DNA of 64,000 bases from Roseiflexus sp034432635 (GTDB lineage: Bacteria > Chloroflexota > Chloroflexia > Chloroflexales > Roseiflexaceae), in the NCBI GenBank assembly GCA_034432635.1, contig DAOUBK010000078.1:1-64000 (forward strand). The letters are read 5' to 3'. The notes under the pieces were generated by a model. That model had not been told where the DNA came from and did no database searches. It worked only from the letters and a program-made list of their open reading frames with translations. The translations under genes were made by a program, and so were the position numbers. How positions within the stretch are numbered: the stretch's first letter is position 1; the number at the start of each line of letters is the position of its first letter. Positions 33,810 through 43,201 of the stretch are shown here, piece after piece.

Positions 33810-35360
33810 TCACAGCGGAATATTGCCGTGCTTACGCGGCGGGAGGGTTTGCCGCTTGCCACGCGCCAGGCGCAGCGCCCGGTTCAACACCGGGCGCGTT
33901 TCGCGCGGCTCGATCACATCGTCGAGGTATCCGCGCTCGGCAGCGATATACGGGTTGGCGAAGCGGTTCTGATAGTCTTCAACCAGTTCTGCCAGACGCG
34001 CTGCCGGATCGGGAACCTGCGCTAGTTCACGACGAAAGATAATCTTGACGGCGGCATCGGCGCCCATCACTGCGATCTCGGCGGTGGGCCAGGCAACGTT
34101 AAAATCGGCACGGATATGCTTGCTCGCCATCACATCGTATGCTCCGCCATAGGCTTTGCGCGTGATCACGGTCAGTTTCGGCACTGTCGCCTCGCAGTAT
34201 GCATACAGCAACTTTGCGCCGTGACGGATAATGCCGCCATACTCCTGCTGCGTTCCGGGCAGGAATCCAGGCACATCAACAAAGGTGATCAGTGGAATGT
34301 TGAACGCATCGCAAAAGCGCACAAACCGTGCTGCCTTGACCGATGAGTCGATATCGAGTGTCCCCGCCAGGTGCGCAGGTTGATTGGCGACCACACCAAC
34401 CGCATGCCCGTCGAGACGCGCAAAGCCGATGATGATATTACGCGCCCAGAAGGGTTGCACCTCGAGAAAACTGCCCTTATCGACAACCGCTTCGATTACC
34501 TGGAGCATATCGTATGGCTTGCGCGGATTGTCGGGAATGATGGTTTGCAGGTTTTCGTCCATGCGATCAGGATCATCGTCGGGTGGGACGTAGGGCGGGT
34601 CTTCCAGGTTATTCGACGGCAGGAAGGAGAGCAGTGCCCGCACCTGATCGAAGGCTTCCTCCTCGCTATCGGCAGCAAAATGCGCAACCCCGCTGCGCGA
34701 GTTGTGCGTCATCGCGCCACCCAGCTCCTCGAAGCCGACGTCTTCACCGGTAACCGTTTTGATGACATCGGGACCGGTGATGAACATTTGCGAACTGCCC
34801 TTGACCATGAGGATGAAGTCGGTCATTGCCGGGGAATAGACTGCGCCGCCGGCGCATGGACCGGCGATCACCGACAGTTGCGGCACCACACCTGATGCCA
34901 TCACATTGCGGTAGAAAATCTCTGCATAGCCACCCAGGCTGACGACCCCCTCCTGAATGCGTGCTCCGCCGGAGTCGTTCAAGCCGATACACGGTACACC
35001 CATGCGCAGGGAGAGGTCCATCACTTTGCAGATCTTCTCGGCGAACACTTCGCCGAGGGATCCGCCAAACACGGTAAAATCCTGCGAAAAGAGGCAGACG
35101 TGCCGACCATCGATCGTTCCATAACCGGTAATCACGCCATCGCCCAGCGGCTTGTGGCGATCCATGCCGAACGCGGTCGTGCGATGGACGGCAAAAGCGT
35201 CGAGCTCGACAAATGAACCTGGATCGAGTAATTTTTCGATCCGTTCACGAGCCGTCATTTTGCCACGTGCGTGCTGCTTCGCCGCAGCCTCCGGATCGGT
35301 CGTGCGCGCGCGCTCACGCCTCCGACGCAGATCCTCGATGCGCTCACGAGTTGTCTTCAT
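33810..35360 (-). CDS. pccB: Acyl-CoA (propionyl/acetyl-CoA) carboxylase, carboxyltransferase beta subunit
   Basis: The enzyme moves the carboxyl group from biotin to propionyl-CoA or acetyl-CoA. It has about 516 residues, with both halves of the family: the N-terminal GGARIQEGVVSLGGYAEIF and GPCAGGAVYSPAMTDFI oxyanion sites, and the C-terminal FVDVPGFLPGTQQEYGGIIRHGAKLL and TRKAYGGAYDVMASKH sites. Roseiflexus fixes carbon by the 3-hydroxypropionate bicycle, which needs acetyl- and propionyl-CoA carboxylation, so this subunit may serve it. The biotin subunit is not in the window. The ATG at 35360 is preferred, and a GTG at 35366 is open. Confidence 0.9.
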   Translation of the reverse strand: MKTTRERIEDLRRRRERARTTDPEAAAKQHARGKMTARERIEKLLDPGSFVELDAFAVHRTTAFGMDRHKPLGDGVITGYGTIDGRHVCLFSQDFTVFGGSLGEVFAEKICKVMDLSLRMGVPCIGLNDSGGARIQEGVVSLGGYAEIFYRNVMASGVVPQLSVIAGPCAGGAVYSPAMTDFILMVKGSSQMFITGPDVIKTVTGEDVGFEELGGAMTHNSRSGVAHFAADSEEEAFDQVRALLSFLPSNNLEDPPYVPPDDDPDRMDENLQTIIPDNPRKPYDMLQVIEAVVDKGSFLEVQPFWARNIIIGFARLDGHAVGVVANQPAHLAGTLDIDSSVKAARFVRFCDAFNIPLITFVDVPGFLPGTQQEYGGIIRHGAKLLYAYCEATVPKLTVITRKAYGGAYDVMASKHIRADFNVAWPTAEIAVMGADAAVKIIFRRELAQVPDPAARLAELVEDYQNRFANPYIAAERGYLDDVIEPRETRPVLNRALRLARGKRQTLPPRKHGNIPL

Positions 35361-35543
35361 TGGCACACCTGTCCTTGTAGACTATGCATCAGTATGATTA
35401 TACGAGACAGAGATACACTGGCAGGGTAGCACAGGTTGCGAATCCACAAACCGTGGGTTATGACATTATTCCTCATGCAACACCTTATTGTTCCAAGGCG
35501 CGTCTGATATGATGAGACAGTGTGAAAGAGAAAGAGGTGAACG

Positions 35544-35885
35544 ATGATCGAACATCAACCGGCGAAGCGCACGTGGTTGCGCAGCGCCGCAATATGGGGG
35601 CTGTGGCTGACAGTGCTGGCGCTTGCGGCTGTCGTCTGTTACGTGATCTGGCTGCGCGCCTTCTTCGAGATCTACTACGTGTGGCTCAATCTGGGAGACG
35701 CTGCCCGCTTAGTCTACGAACTCTCGATGATCGCACTGACTGTCGGTGTGGTGACGTGGATCGCAATCGGTGAGCCATATCTGGCAGCCGGCGCTCGCGC
35801 GCAGCGGCTTTTACGCCGGTTTGCATACGTGGCCGTGCCGCTGCTGATCGCTGGCGCTGTCGGGCTGGTCATTCCGCTGCTGTGA
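35544..35885 (+). CDS. Three-helix membrane protein of unknown function
   Basis: The 113-residue protein has helices at about 15-36, 53-75 and 92-112, with a basic start (KRTWLRSAAIWG). AAAGAGAAAGAGGTGAACG supplies a ribosome site before the ATG at 35544. No family is recognised. It converges with the acetyltransferase gene, leaving only seven bases. Confidence 0.65.
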   Translation: MIEHQPAKRTWLRSAAIWGLWLTVLALAAVVCYVIWLRAFFEIYYVWLNLGDAARLVYELSMIALTVGVVTWIAIGEPYLAAGARAQRLLRRFAYVAVPLLIAGAVGLVIPLL

Positions 35886-35892
35886 CGACATC

Positions 35893-36405
35893 CTAGAGCA
35901 GCCGATAATAGATGACCGCCGTGTGCAACGACCCATCGGCGCTACGGGCATATTTCGGGATGCGCCCGACAAAGGTATATCCACATGCTTGGTACAGCCG
36001 TTCTGCAGGCTCACCCTCGCGTGTGTCGAGGATCAGCAGGGAGCGACCTTCACGCCGCGCTTCCTCTTCCACCGCCGCCAGCAATGCCCGCGCAACGCCC
36101 CGGCGCCGCGCCGAACGCAGCACCATGAGTTTTTTCATCTGCGCACGATGCTGCTCACCCGGTTTCTGCGCCAGCTCTAGTTGCACGGTGCCGATGATCG
36201 TGTTATCTTCACGTGCGACCAGACATGTACGTAGACGTTCGACAACATCATCACAAATGGCATCCCAGTAACGCTGCGCCGTCGCCGTATCGAGCGGCGG
36301 CAGAAAGCCGACCGAGGCGCCGCTCTCCACTGCGTCCTGCAACAGTGCCACTAGTCCAGGGCGTGCAGCACGAAATGTTGCTGCATTGATGCGCTCGATC
36401 ACCAT
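35893..36405 (-). CDS. GNAT-family N-acetyltransferase
   Basis: The protein is 170 residues with the acetyl-CoA binding core: MKKLMVLRSARRRGVARALLAAVEEEA (R/Q-x-x-G-x-A/G type) around 90-115, and the final TREGEPAERLYQACGYTFVGRIPKYA. The substrate is not indicated. It is divergent from the thioredoxin gene and its start lies near the shared promoter region. Confidence 0.83.
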   Translation of the reverse strand: MVIERINAATFRAARPGLVALLQDAVESGASVGFLPPLDTATAQRYWDAICDDVVERLRTCLVAREDNTIIGTVQLELAQKPGEQHRAQMKKLMVLRSARRRGVARALLAAVEEEARREGRSLLILDTREGEPAERLYQACGYTFVGRIPKYARSADGSLHTAVIYYRLL

Positions 36406-36415
36406 TCCGCACTCC

Positions 36416-36469
36416 TTGACTTCATGATACAGTCAAATTATACTGTATCAGCATACCCCTGGGAGGTAT
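36416..36469 (+). promoter_or_regulatory. Promoter and operator of the thioredoxin-repressor operon
   Basis: TTGACT (36416-36421), 17 bases and TATACT (36439-36444) form a good promoter. Two palindromes overlap it: TGATACAGT...ACTGTATCA (36425-36450), covering the -10 box, and ATACCCCTGGGAGGTAT (36453-36469) at the expected start of transcription. The second has the ATACC...GGTAT layout of operators bound by CsoR/CstR-family repressors, and the operon encodes one. Confidence 0.65.
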
Positions 36470-36506
36470 GTATAGACCACGAATGCAAAGGGAGTATCAC
36501 ATCATT

Positions 36507-36836
36507 ATGGCAAAGCCTATCACTATCACCGATGATGATTTCGAGCAGCAGGTGCTGAAGTCCGACATTCCGGTCGTTGTCGACTTCTGGGCGCCGTGGT
36601 GCGGTCCATGCCGGGTCATCGCGCCGCTTCTCGAAGAACTGGCAAACGAGTACGAAGGCAAAGTCAAGGTCGCCAAAGTCAACACCGACGACCATCAACT
36701 CTGGATGAGCAAGTTTGGGATCATGGCAATCCCGACCATGATCTTTTTCAAGAACGGTAAGGAGATCAACCGGATCGTCGGCGCCGGTCCCAAGCGTATG
36801 CTGAAAGAGGCATTCGATGCAGCCGTTGCTGCATAA
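36507..36836 (+). CDS. trxA: Thioredoxin
   Basis: The 109-residue thioredoxin has active-site motif FWAPWCGPC (about residues 28-36) and the cis-Pro in GIMAIPTMIFFKNG. The ATG at 36507 (MAKPITITDDDFEQQ) gives the standard length. The open frame to 36468 is not needed. It is co-transcribed with the repressor gene 17 bases downstream, from a promoter with two palindromes, so its expression is probably controlled by that repressor. Confidence 0.9.
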   Translation: MAKPITITDDDFEQQVLKSDIPVVVDFWAPWCGPCRVIAPLLEELANEYEGKVKVAKVNTDDHQLWMSKFGIMAIPTMIFFKNGKEINRIVGAGPKRMLKEAFDAAVAA

Positions 36837-36853
36837 GCGCAGGGGAGAAAGCG

Positions 36854-37138
36854 ATGTCCGCACCGCGACCCGTGCGCCCAATGAGCGATGAGTTGCGTCA
36901 CGATGTTCTGGTGCGACTGCGCCGCATCGAAGGTCAGGTGCGCGGCATTCAACGGATGATCGAAGAGTGTCGTGATTGCAAGGAGATCGTGACCCAACTC
37001 GCAGCCGTCAAAGCCGCAGTTGGAAATCTGAGCACGCTCCTGGCGGAAACCTACGCGCGCGATTGCCTCTGCTCTGGCGCAACCGTCGACTCAGAAGAGA
37101 TTGCGCGCCTGCTCGACGTGCTCAAGTCGGCACGATAA
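36854..37138 (+). CDS. CsoR/CstR-family repressor (DUF156), probable persulfide-sensor type
   Basis: This is a 94-residue all-helical repressor with VLVRLRRIEGQVRGIQRMIEE, the family's first helix. By alignment with CsoR, Cys42 and Cys71 correspond to Cys36 and Cys65 of the copper site, but the position of the copper-binding His61 is Tyr67. Cys pair retained and His lost is the pattern of CstR, which senses persulfides. Extra Cys residues (39, 73) are present. The operon also encodes thioredoxin, which fits redox or sulfur stress. The ligand is inferred from residues only. Confidence 0.8.
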   Translation: MSAPRPVRPMSDELRHDVLVRLRRIEGQVRGIQRMIEECRDCKEIVTQLAAVKAAVGNLSTLLAETYARDCLCSGATVDSEEIARLLDVLKSAR

Positions 37139-38000
37139 TTACGGTCCCACCAGTATATTCGCACCAAACTCGGATGTATAGGCGCCGGTTGACGTTGCGC
37201 TCACAACGTCGCCGGCATTTACTCCGCTTACGGCAAATGTCCCACTGAATGTGCCATCGGCAGCATCAGGGAGGACTCCCAGCAACTGCTGGCCTCCACC
37301 CATGTTTCCCACCACACCATCCGAGAGGAAAATCTCGACCCGCGCACCACTGAATAGCGGCTGACCCGGCGATGTGCCGATATAGCCGGTGACGGTCAGT
37401 GAACCTCCGCTGAGCAATGCCCCTGTAATGACCGGCGCATCCATACCCTGATTTTGCCTTCCCTGGCATCAGCACATCATCGTTGGGAGTAGGACCGTCG
37501 TTGTTCAGATCGATTGCCTGGTCACCATTGGCAAAGATGCGGTTTCCGAGGATGCACGCGCTTGTCGCACCCGGTTTGAGCGTGACGCCTTCATCGCCAT
37601 TGAAGGCATTCACATTCTCCTCTCCGGCGAGCGTCCCGCCAACGTCGGTGTCGGTGGCATCCTGGAGATCGATACCGTCGTCGCCGTTGCCATATGCTGT
37701 CGTACCGTCAGCGGCAACACCGATGTAGCTGCCAATGATCCGGTTACCGGTCGAAGCCGAACCCCAAACGCGGATACCATTGACCGTATTTCCCGATAGA
37801 ACGTTTCGCTCCAGTGGCATTGCGCCGCCGATCATGTTTCCGGACGAGTTCTCGATGCTGATACCGGAGCCGCCGTTCGGTTCGCATGTTGTGCCATCGA
37901 GCGCTAGCCGAACGAATTGCCCTGGATTGTGTTGCCTCCGCCGCTGTTGACCAGCGGTAGCAGAAGGAACCAAAATTGGCGCATTTGCGGTTGGCGACGG
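37139..38000 (-). pseudogene. Remnant of a right-handed beta-helix surface protein
   Basis: Pieces in three frames together make the C-terminal part of a parallel beta-helix protein: LVNSGGGNTIQGNSFG (about 37957-37910), then SGNMIGGAMPLERNVLSGNT and IIGSYIGVAADGTTAYGNGD, then after another frame change near 37470 QNQGMDAPVITGALLSGG to the stop at 37141. At least two frameshifts are required, and the N-terminal part is gone. It is fused directly to a truncated sensor gene at about 37995. Confidence 0.7.
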
Positions 38001-39052
38001 CGCCGGTGACATCCTGCGCCACCGAGAGAAGTTCCTCGACCGGTCGGGTTATCTGGCGTGCAATAAAGACCCTCAGGTCCACAATCGCCGCCATCAGCAC
38101 AATGGTCAACCCTACCAGCGATGAGCGCATATCAGACCACGGACCAATGACATAGTCACTTGCCAGCGCAACTGACAGAACGCCGACAATATCACCGCGC
38201 ACGACAAGTGGCGCAAATGCCTGTTGATACTGGCGTTCGTTGACCGCGACTGTATCGAATATGCCATGTTCTGGCGCTGATACCAGGCGTTCTACCAGAT
38301 TGGGATGCGAGTCGAGCGCCGACAAACCCATCACCGGTTCGATTGAACTGGCGAATGCGCGATCAGTTGCAGGATCGTAGACTGTTATGATCGCGGACTG
38401 TGACTGAGCGGCGAGATCGGCGAGCATCCCGCTAAGACGTGCGGCAACTATTGTTCCACTGACAATCCGTTCACCCTGTTTGATTGGAACTGCGGTGAAG
38501 AGATACCGGACGCCATCGCCGGCATCCAGCAGTCCGGCGTATTTATCCCTACGCGTATCGGACGCACCTGCCAGAATACGCTGCACGAAGCACAATCCTG
38601 ACATATCGTGCGACGGCAGATCGATCCAGGAGGCGGATGAGAGGGGATCTCGCTCGCGGTGCAGCACTGCCTGACCCTGGTTATCGAACAGAACCAGTCG
38701 GTCCAGACGCACACCGCGCCGCTGACTGATGCCCACAAATGGCTCGACTGCCCGGCTCAACCCGACAGTATCGCCATCTGCAAGCGCATCGGCAACTGCG
38801 GACGCTCCGGTTTCGGCGTTCGGTCTGGCAAATGCCAGTTCACGCAGGAAGGTGAGGTTGCTGCTCTCCTGGCGGACGATAGCGTCCGCCACACCACGCG
38901 CGGTTTGCGCCAGTTATGAGACACTTCTGGGCATTGCCGGTAACGAAGAGGAATGCAGCAGTCGAACCGGCGAGTGCCACCAGCAAGGTCAGCAGCAGGA
39001 AGGGAACGACAATTTTGTACTGAATGCGCGAACGTAAGGGACGAAGAGTCAT
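37995..39052 (-). pseudogene. Truncated membrane sensor (dCache + HAMP), frameshifted
   Basis: The start is at 39052 (MTLRPLRSRIQYKIVVPFLL) with a first helix. A frameshift near 38918 separates it from the rest, which resumes as LAQTARGVADAIVRQESSNL. A periplasmic Cache-like region follows, then a second helix (LVGLTIVLMAAIVDLRVFIA) and the first half of a HAMP domain (ITRPVEELLSVAQDVTGAV). The frame then runs into the beta-helix relic, so the output domain (kinase, cyclase or similar) has been lost. Confidence 0.7.
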
Positions 39053-39136
39053 AACGTCAGATCTCGCAGCTGTTGGCTTGAACGTTGACACATCGAGCGC
39101 GAGTGAGTTCGCTGGCTGTAGTGTATTGAACACGTC

Positions 39137-39297
39137 TTACCCGAAGCAACCCGGTATCGCAGGAGGCGATGATACCGGTGGTTGAGGAGTAACCGTCAGC
39201 TGGGGTTCCAGGGTGCGCGCCGCCGTCGGCGGCACCACGGTCGGCGATACTGAGACCGTGCCTGTCGGTAGAGCAGCGCTGGTCGGCGACGCTTCGA
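39137..39297 (-). pseudogene. Orphan Thr/Pro-rich protein tail
   Basis: On the minus strand a frame after an upstream stop reads SPTSAALPTGTVSVSPTVVP, continues Thr/Pro rich and ends PAIPGCFG at a TAA (39139-39137). It has no start codon or domain, and looks like the tail of a lost surface or secreted protein. It adjoins the sensor relic. Confidence 0.5.
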
Positions 39298-39419
39298 CTC
39301 AGGCGGCTTCTGGTATAATAACGTGAGTATATCGCTCATCAACAACCAGCGTAGTAGTGCGATCCAGCGCGCACCCATAACAGCGTGGTCGCGTATCGAT
39401 ACGTCAGGAGGGCGCACGA

Positions 39420-39571
39420 GTGAAGATGCTCATCAATGCACCCAATCTGCCTGTGTCCAACACGCTCGATGGTCTGGCTTGCGCCCTTTCGGAACCGATC
39501 CGTGTGCGGCGCAACCCGGATGATATCATTTCAACGCTCAACCATGAGGAGATGGTTATCTGGAGGCTTCC
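39420..39571 (+). pseudogene. dhaK: Remnant of dhaK (dihydroxyacetone kinase subunit K)
   Basis: A GTG at 39420 opens a frame starting VKMLINAPNLPVSNTLDGLA. This fits the strongly conserved DhaK start (MKKLIN...V...L.GL). PIRVRRNPDD that follows may be the next DhaK segment, and the LNHEEMVIW piece near 39540 may be from the far C-terminus (L-x-D-D-E-x-x-x-L-W). The central ~280 residues, with the His that binds dihydroxyacetone, are missing. It lies exactly where dhaK would precede dhaL, so a large internal deletion is the simplest explanation. Confidence 0.6.
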
Positions 39572-39574
39572 CGG

Positions 39575-40240
39575 ATGCAGATCACTGTTGACCATGTCAT
39601 CCGTTTCATTGAGCGCGCCGCTGCGCTTATCCGTGACCACGCAGCCGAATTGACGGAACTTGACACCGCGATTGGCGATGCAGACCATGGCGCCAATCTG
39701 AATCGGGGCTTCTCGGCAGTGGTCGTCAAACTCGATGCATTTCAGGATAGCGATATTGGCGCTATTCTTGATATGACCGGGAAGACTCTCCTGGCAACCG
39801 TCGGCGGTGCGGCCGGTCCACTGTATGGAACGGCATTTCGGCGCGCCGGGGCATTGCTGGGTGGACGATCCGTGATTGATGGAAGAGACATTGCTGCGGC
39901 GCTCGAAGTAGCGCTCGAAGGCATTGTGGAACGCGGTCGGGTGCAGCGTGGCGAGAAAACGATGCTCGACGCGATTGCGCCGGGGGTCGAAACGTTTCGC
40001 GATGCCATTATGAACCAGAGTTCGCTCGAAGAAGCGGCGCGCTGCGCGCTTGCCGCCGTCGAAGAGGGCATGCGCGCAACCATCCCGATGCAGGCGACCA
40101 AAGGTCGCGCAGCATTCCTTGGTCCGCGCAGTATCGGGCATCAGGACCCTGGTGCAACCTCTGCATACTACATTGCTCGCGCGATGGTTGGTCTCGATAA
40201 TGATCCGCCAACCGGAGCATCAAACGTGCAGAGTCCATAG
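39575..40240 (+). CDS. dhaL: Dihydroxyacetone kinase ADP-binding subunit DhaL
   Basis: DhaL carries ADP, receives phosphate from DhaM and hands it to dihydroxyacetone held in DhaK. The protein has 221 residues. The Mg/ADP-binding Asp cluster is LDTAIGDADHGANLNRGF (about 28-45), and TVGGAAGPLYGTAFRRAG and GPRSIGHQDPGATS are further conserved sites. An AGGAG-like site precedes the ATG at 39575. Its partner DhaK is only a fragment here. The following genes are glpABC and dhaM. Confidence 0.92.
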   Translation: MQITVDHVIRFIERAAALIRDHAAELTELDTAIGDADHGANLNRGFSAVVVKLDAFQDSDIGAILDMTGKTLLATVGGAAGPLYGTAFRRAGALLGGRSVIDGRDIAAALEVALEGIVERGRVQRGEKTMLDAIAPGVETFRDAIMNQSSLEEAARCALAAVEEGMRATIPMQATKGRAAFLGPRSIGHQDPGATSAYYIARAMVGLDNDPPTGASNVQSP

Positions 40241-40261
40241 ATACCGGTGAGGAATTGCGAT

Positions 40262-41941
40262 ATGCGTACACTGACAACGGATGTTCTGGTGATCGGCGGC
40301 GGCGCAACCGGGACAGGCATCCTGCGCGATCTGGCGCTGCGTGGCATTCGCTGCGTGCTGGTCGAGAAGGGTGATCTAACGCATGGTACGACGGGACGCT
40401 ATCATGGCTTGCTGCATTCCGGCGGGCGTTATGTAGTGAAAGATCCACAATCGGCGGAGGAATGCGCGCGCGAAAATGAGATCCTGCGCCGGATCATGCC
40501 GCACTGCATCGAAGAAACCGGCGGATTGTTCGTCGTGACCCCGGCGGACGATGAGGCTTTCGCCGATCGGTTTGTCGCCGCCTGCCAGCGCACCGGCGTC
40601 TGGGTGGAAGAGATACCGGTGCGCGAGGCGCTGCGACGCGAACCGCTGCTCAATCCGCGTATCAGGCGGGCATTCGCAGTACGCGATGGCGCCGCCGACT
40701 CGTTTCTTGCCACCCACGCCAATGCGGATGACGCGCGGCGCTACGGTGCGCAGGTGCTGACCTATCACCGCGTCATTGAACTGGAGCGCACGGCAGACCG
40801 GATTATCGGCGCAGTGTGCGAAGACCTGCGAAGTGACGAAACGGTGCGTGTCCATGCCGCTTTCGTCATTAATGCAACCGGGGCCTGGGCGGGAAAGATT
40901 GCGGCGCTTGCCAGTCTGCGCATCAGTGTCGTTCCTGGCAAGGGGACGATGATTGCTATGAACCACCGGATTGTCAACACGGTGGTGAACCGCTGCAAGA
41001 TGCCAGCGGATGGCGACATTATCGTGCCCATCCACACGGTTGCAGTGCTCGGAACGACCGATATACCGGTTCCCGACCCGGATATGTACGATATTACCCA
41101 GGAAGAGATTGACCTGATTCTGGAAGAAGGCGAGTGGCTCGTCCCCGGCGTGAGTCGCATGCGCGCTCTGCGGGCATGGGCGGGGGTGCGTCCGTTGTAT
41201 AAGGAAAATGACGCTGGCAGTGACCGTGATATTCCCCGCACGTACAAACTGCTCGACCATGAAACACGCGACGGGGTTGCCGGGATGGTCAGCGTCGTCG
41301 GTGGAAAGTGGACTACGTATCGCCTGATGGCGGAGAAAACGGTCGATCTGGTTGCTTCCAGGCTCGGGGTGACCGTGCCGTGTCGGACTGCCGACCTGCC
41401 CATCGAAGCGCCGCACAATAGCACAGCAACCGATCAGTCGCGCAGGGCACGCGCACGGTTTGCCATTCTAACATCGCCATTCTATATGCTGGGGCATCGA
41501 CTGGCGGAAGTCGAGGCAGACGACAGTTACGGCGATTTGATCTGCGAATGCGAACTCGTCACCCGCGCCCAACTCGAAGCAGCAATCCAGAGCGAGGGTA
41601 CCGCCAATCTCGACGACCTGCGCCGCGATACGCGCCTCGGCATGGGGCCGTGCCAGGGCGGATTCTGCACCTATCGCGCTGCGGCGATCTGGCACGAACT
41701 TCGCAACCGACATGCGCCCGTACAGCAGGCAGCCGGTGCACCGCCGGCGTCGGCTTTGCTCACACACTTTCTGCAGGAACGCTGGAAAGGCGTCACGCCA
41801 ACGCTGTGGGGCGATCAACTCCGTCAGGAGCGCCTCGATGAGTTGAACTACCTGGAAACGCTGGCGGTTGACCGTTTGCCGGAGACCACAGATGCGGCGA
41901 TTGAGGCGTCACGCGATGTTGTGATTGCAGCGGTTGAGTGA
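40262..41941 (+). CDS. glpA: Anaerobic glycerol-3-phosphate dehydrogenase subunit A
   Basis: GlpA is the FAD subunit that oxidises glycerol-3-phosphate to dihydroxyacetone phosphate. It has 559 residues from the ATG at 40262 (GAGGA site upstream; 40247 is open but weak). The FAD fold is DVLVIGGGATGTGILRDLALRG. The C-terminal BFD-type domain has the cluster ligands CEC (about 430) and GPCQGGFCTYR (about 470). It forms a complex with GlpB and GlpC, encoded next. Confidence 0.93.
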   Translation: MRTLTTDVLVIGGGATGTGILRDLALRGIRCVLVEKGDLTHGTTGRYHGLLHSGGRYVVKDPQSAEECARENEILRRIMPHCIEETGGLFVVTPADDEAFADRFVAACQRTGVWVEEIPVREALRREPLLNPRIRRAFAVRDGAADSFLATHANADDARRYGAQVLTYHRVIELERTADRIIGAVCEDLRSDETVRVHAAFVINATGAWAGKIAALASLRISVVPGKGTMIAMNHRIVNTVVNRCKMPADGDIIVPIHTVAVLGTTDIPVPDPDMYDITQEEIDLILEEGEWLVPGVSRMRALRAWAGVRPLYKENDAGSDRDIPRTYKLLDHETRDGVAGMVSVVGGKWTTYRLMAEKTVDLVASRLGVTVPCRTADLPIEAPHNSTATDQSRRARARFAILTSPFYMLGHRLAEVEADDSYGDLICECELVTRAQLEAAIQSEGTANLDDLRRDTRLGMGPCQGGFCTYRAAAIWHELRNRHAPVQQAAGAPPASALLTHFLQERWKGVTPTLWGDQLRQERLDELNYLETLAVDRLPETTDAAIEASRDVVIAAVE

Positions 41942-41956
41942 CGATAGGGGAGCGAT

Positions 41957-43201
41957 ATGCGCACCATACTCGTGATCGGCGCCGGCTTGAGCGGCTTGAT
42001 GGGCGCTCTGGCGCTGGCAGAGGCGGGATTGCAACCGCTGGTGCTGGCGAAGGGGCAGGGGGCAACCCACTGGACTACCGGAACTGTCGATGTCTGGGGC
42101 GCCGATGAACGCACGCCACGCCAGGCGATCCACGAGATCGGCGCGACACAACCGCAGCACCCGTATGCGCTGATCGGCGCGCGCGCCGTCGAGAATGCAA
42201 TCGCTCGCTTCCGCACGCTGACCGAAGCAGCCCGCTATCCCTACGTCGGCGGATTGGAGCGCAATGTGCTGCTTCCTACAGCAGCCGGCGCGTTGCGCCC
42301 GGTTGCGCTGATGCCGCTCACAATGGCTGCCGGTGATGTCCGTCTGGGGGGTGACATGCTGATCGCCGGGTTCCGCGAATTGCGCGATTTCTACCCCCCC
42401 TTTATCGCCGCCAATCTTGCAGCTCAGGGAGTGGCGGCACACGGCGTATACCTGACCATCCCCGCCGCGTTCCGCCGCCGCGAATATACGACGGTCACGC
42501 TGGCGCGTCTGTTCGACGACCCGGCATTTCGGGCGGAGATCGGCAGGCAACTTCGCGCGCAGCGCGGACAGGCGACACGGATCGGGTTGCCAGCCGTCCT
42601 CGGTTTGCGCGATCCGTCCGGGGTGATTGCCGATCTTCAGCACGCCAGCGGCGCGCAGGTGTTCGAGATACCAACGTTGCCGCCATCGGTTCCCGGTATG
42701 CGGCTGTTCACCATCCTGCGCGACGCAATCGAACATGCCGGTGGACGGTTTCAGATCGGCTCAGAGGTTCTTCGTGGGCACGGCGAAGAACGCCGGCTTA
42801 CTGCCATCTGGAGCGAAGCGGCGGCGCGTCATCAGGAACACCGGGTCGAGCGCCTGTTGCTGGCAACTGGCGGGATTGCCGGTGGCGGCATCCGCACCGA
42901 TCATACGGGCATCATTCGCGAAACGGCGCTCGATCTGCCGGTGCGCGCACCGGCAAACCGCGCCGACTGGTTTTCACCACGTTTTCTCGATCCGGCAGGG
43001 CATGCGATCTACACCGCCGGTGTTCCGGTCGATCCGTGTCTCCGACCCATCGACATGCACGGTGAACCGGTCTACACCAACGTCGCCGTTGCCGGCGCAA
43101 CACTCGGAGGAACCGACACCGTCCGCGAACGCAGTCGCAGCGGCGTTTCAATCGCCACCGGCTGGGCAGCAGGACGCATACTGGCAGGAAACGCATCATG
43201 A
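41957..43201 (+). CDS. glpB: Anaerobic glycerol-3-phosphate dehydrogenase subunit B
   Basis: The 414-residue flavoprotein starts with TILVIGAGLSGLMGALALAEAG and has a C-terminal NVAVAGATLGGTDTVRERSRSGVSIATGWAAG nucleotide-binding end. GATHWTTGTVDVWG after the first fold is typical of GlpB. It overlaps glpC by four bases (ATGA). GlpB acts with GlpA in passing electrons toward the membrane. Confidence 0.9.
   Translation: MRTILVIGAGLSGLMGALALAEAGLQPLVLAKGQGATHWTTGTVDVWGADERTPRQAIHEIGATQPQHPYALIGARAVENAIARFRTLTEAARYPYVGGLERNVLLPTAAGALRPVALMPLTMAAGDVRLGGDMLIAGFRELRDFYPPFIAANLAAQGVAAHGVYLTIPAAFRRREYTTVTLARLFDDPAFRAEIGRQLRAQRGQATRIGLPAVLGLRDPSGVIADLQHASGAQVFEIPTLPPSVPGMRLFTILRDAIEHAGGRFQIGSEVLRGHGEERRLTAIWSEAAARHQEHRVERLLLATGGIAGGGIRTDHTGIIRETALDLPVRAPANRADWFSPRFLDPAGHAIYTAGVPVDPCLRPIDMHGEPVYTNVAVAGATLGGTDTVRERSRSGVSIATGWAAGRILAGNAS

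Noticed and set aside
40376..41416. 346-codon minus-strand open frame
   Set aside because: Antisense to glpA, which is certain from FAD and Fe-S motifs.
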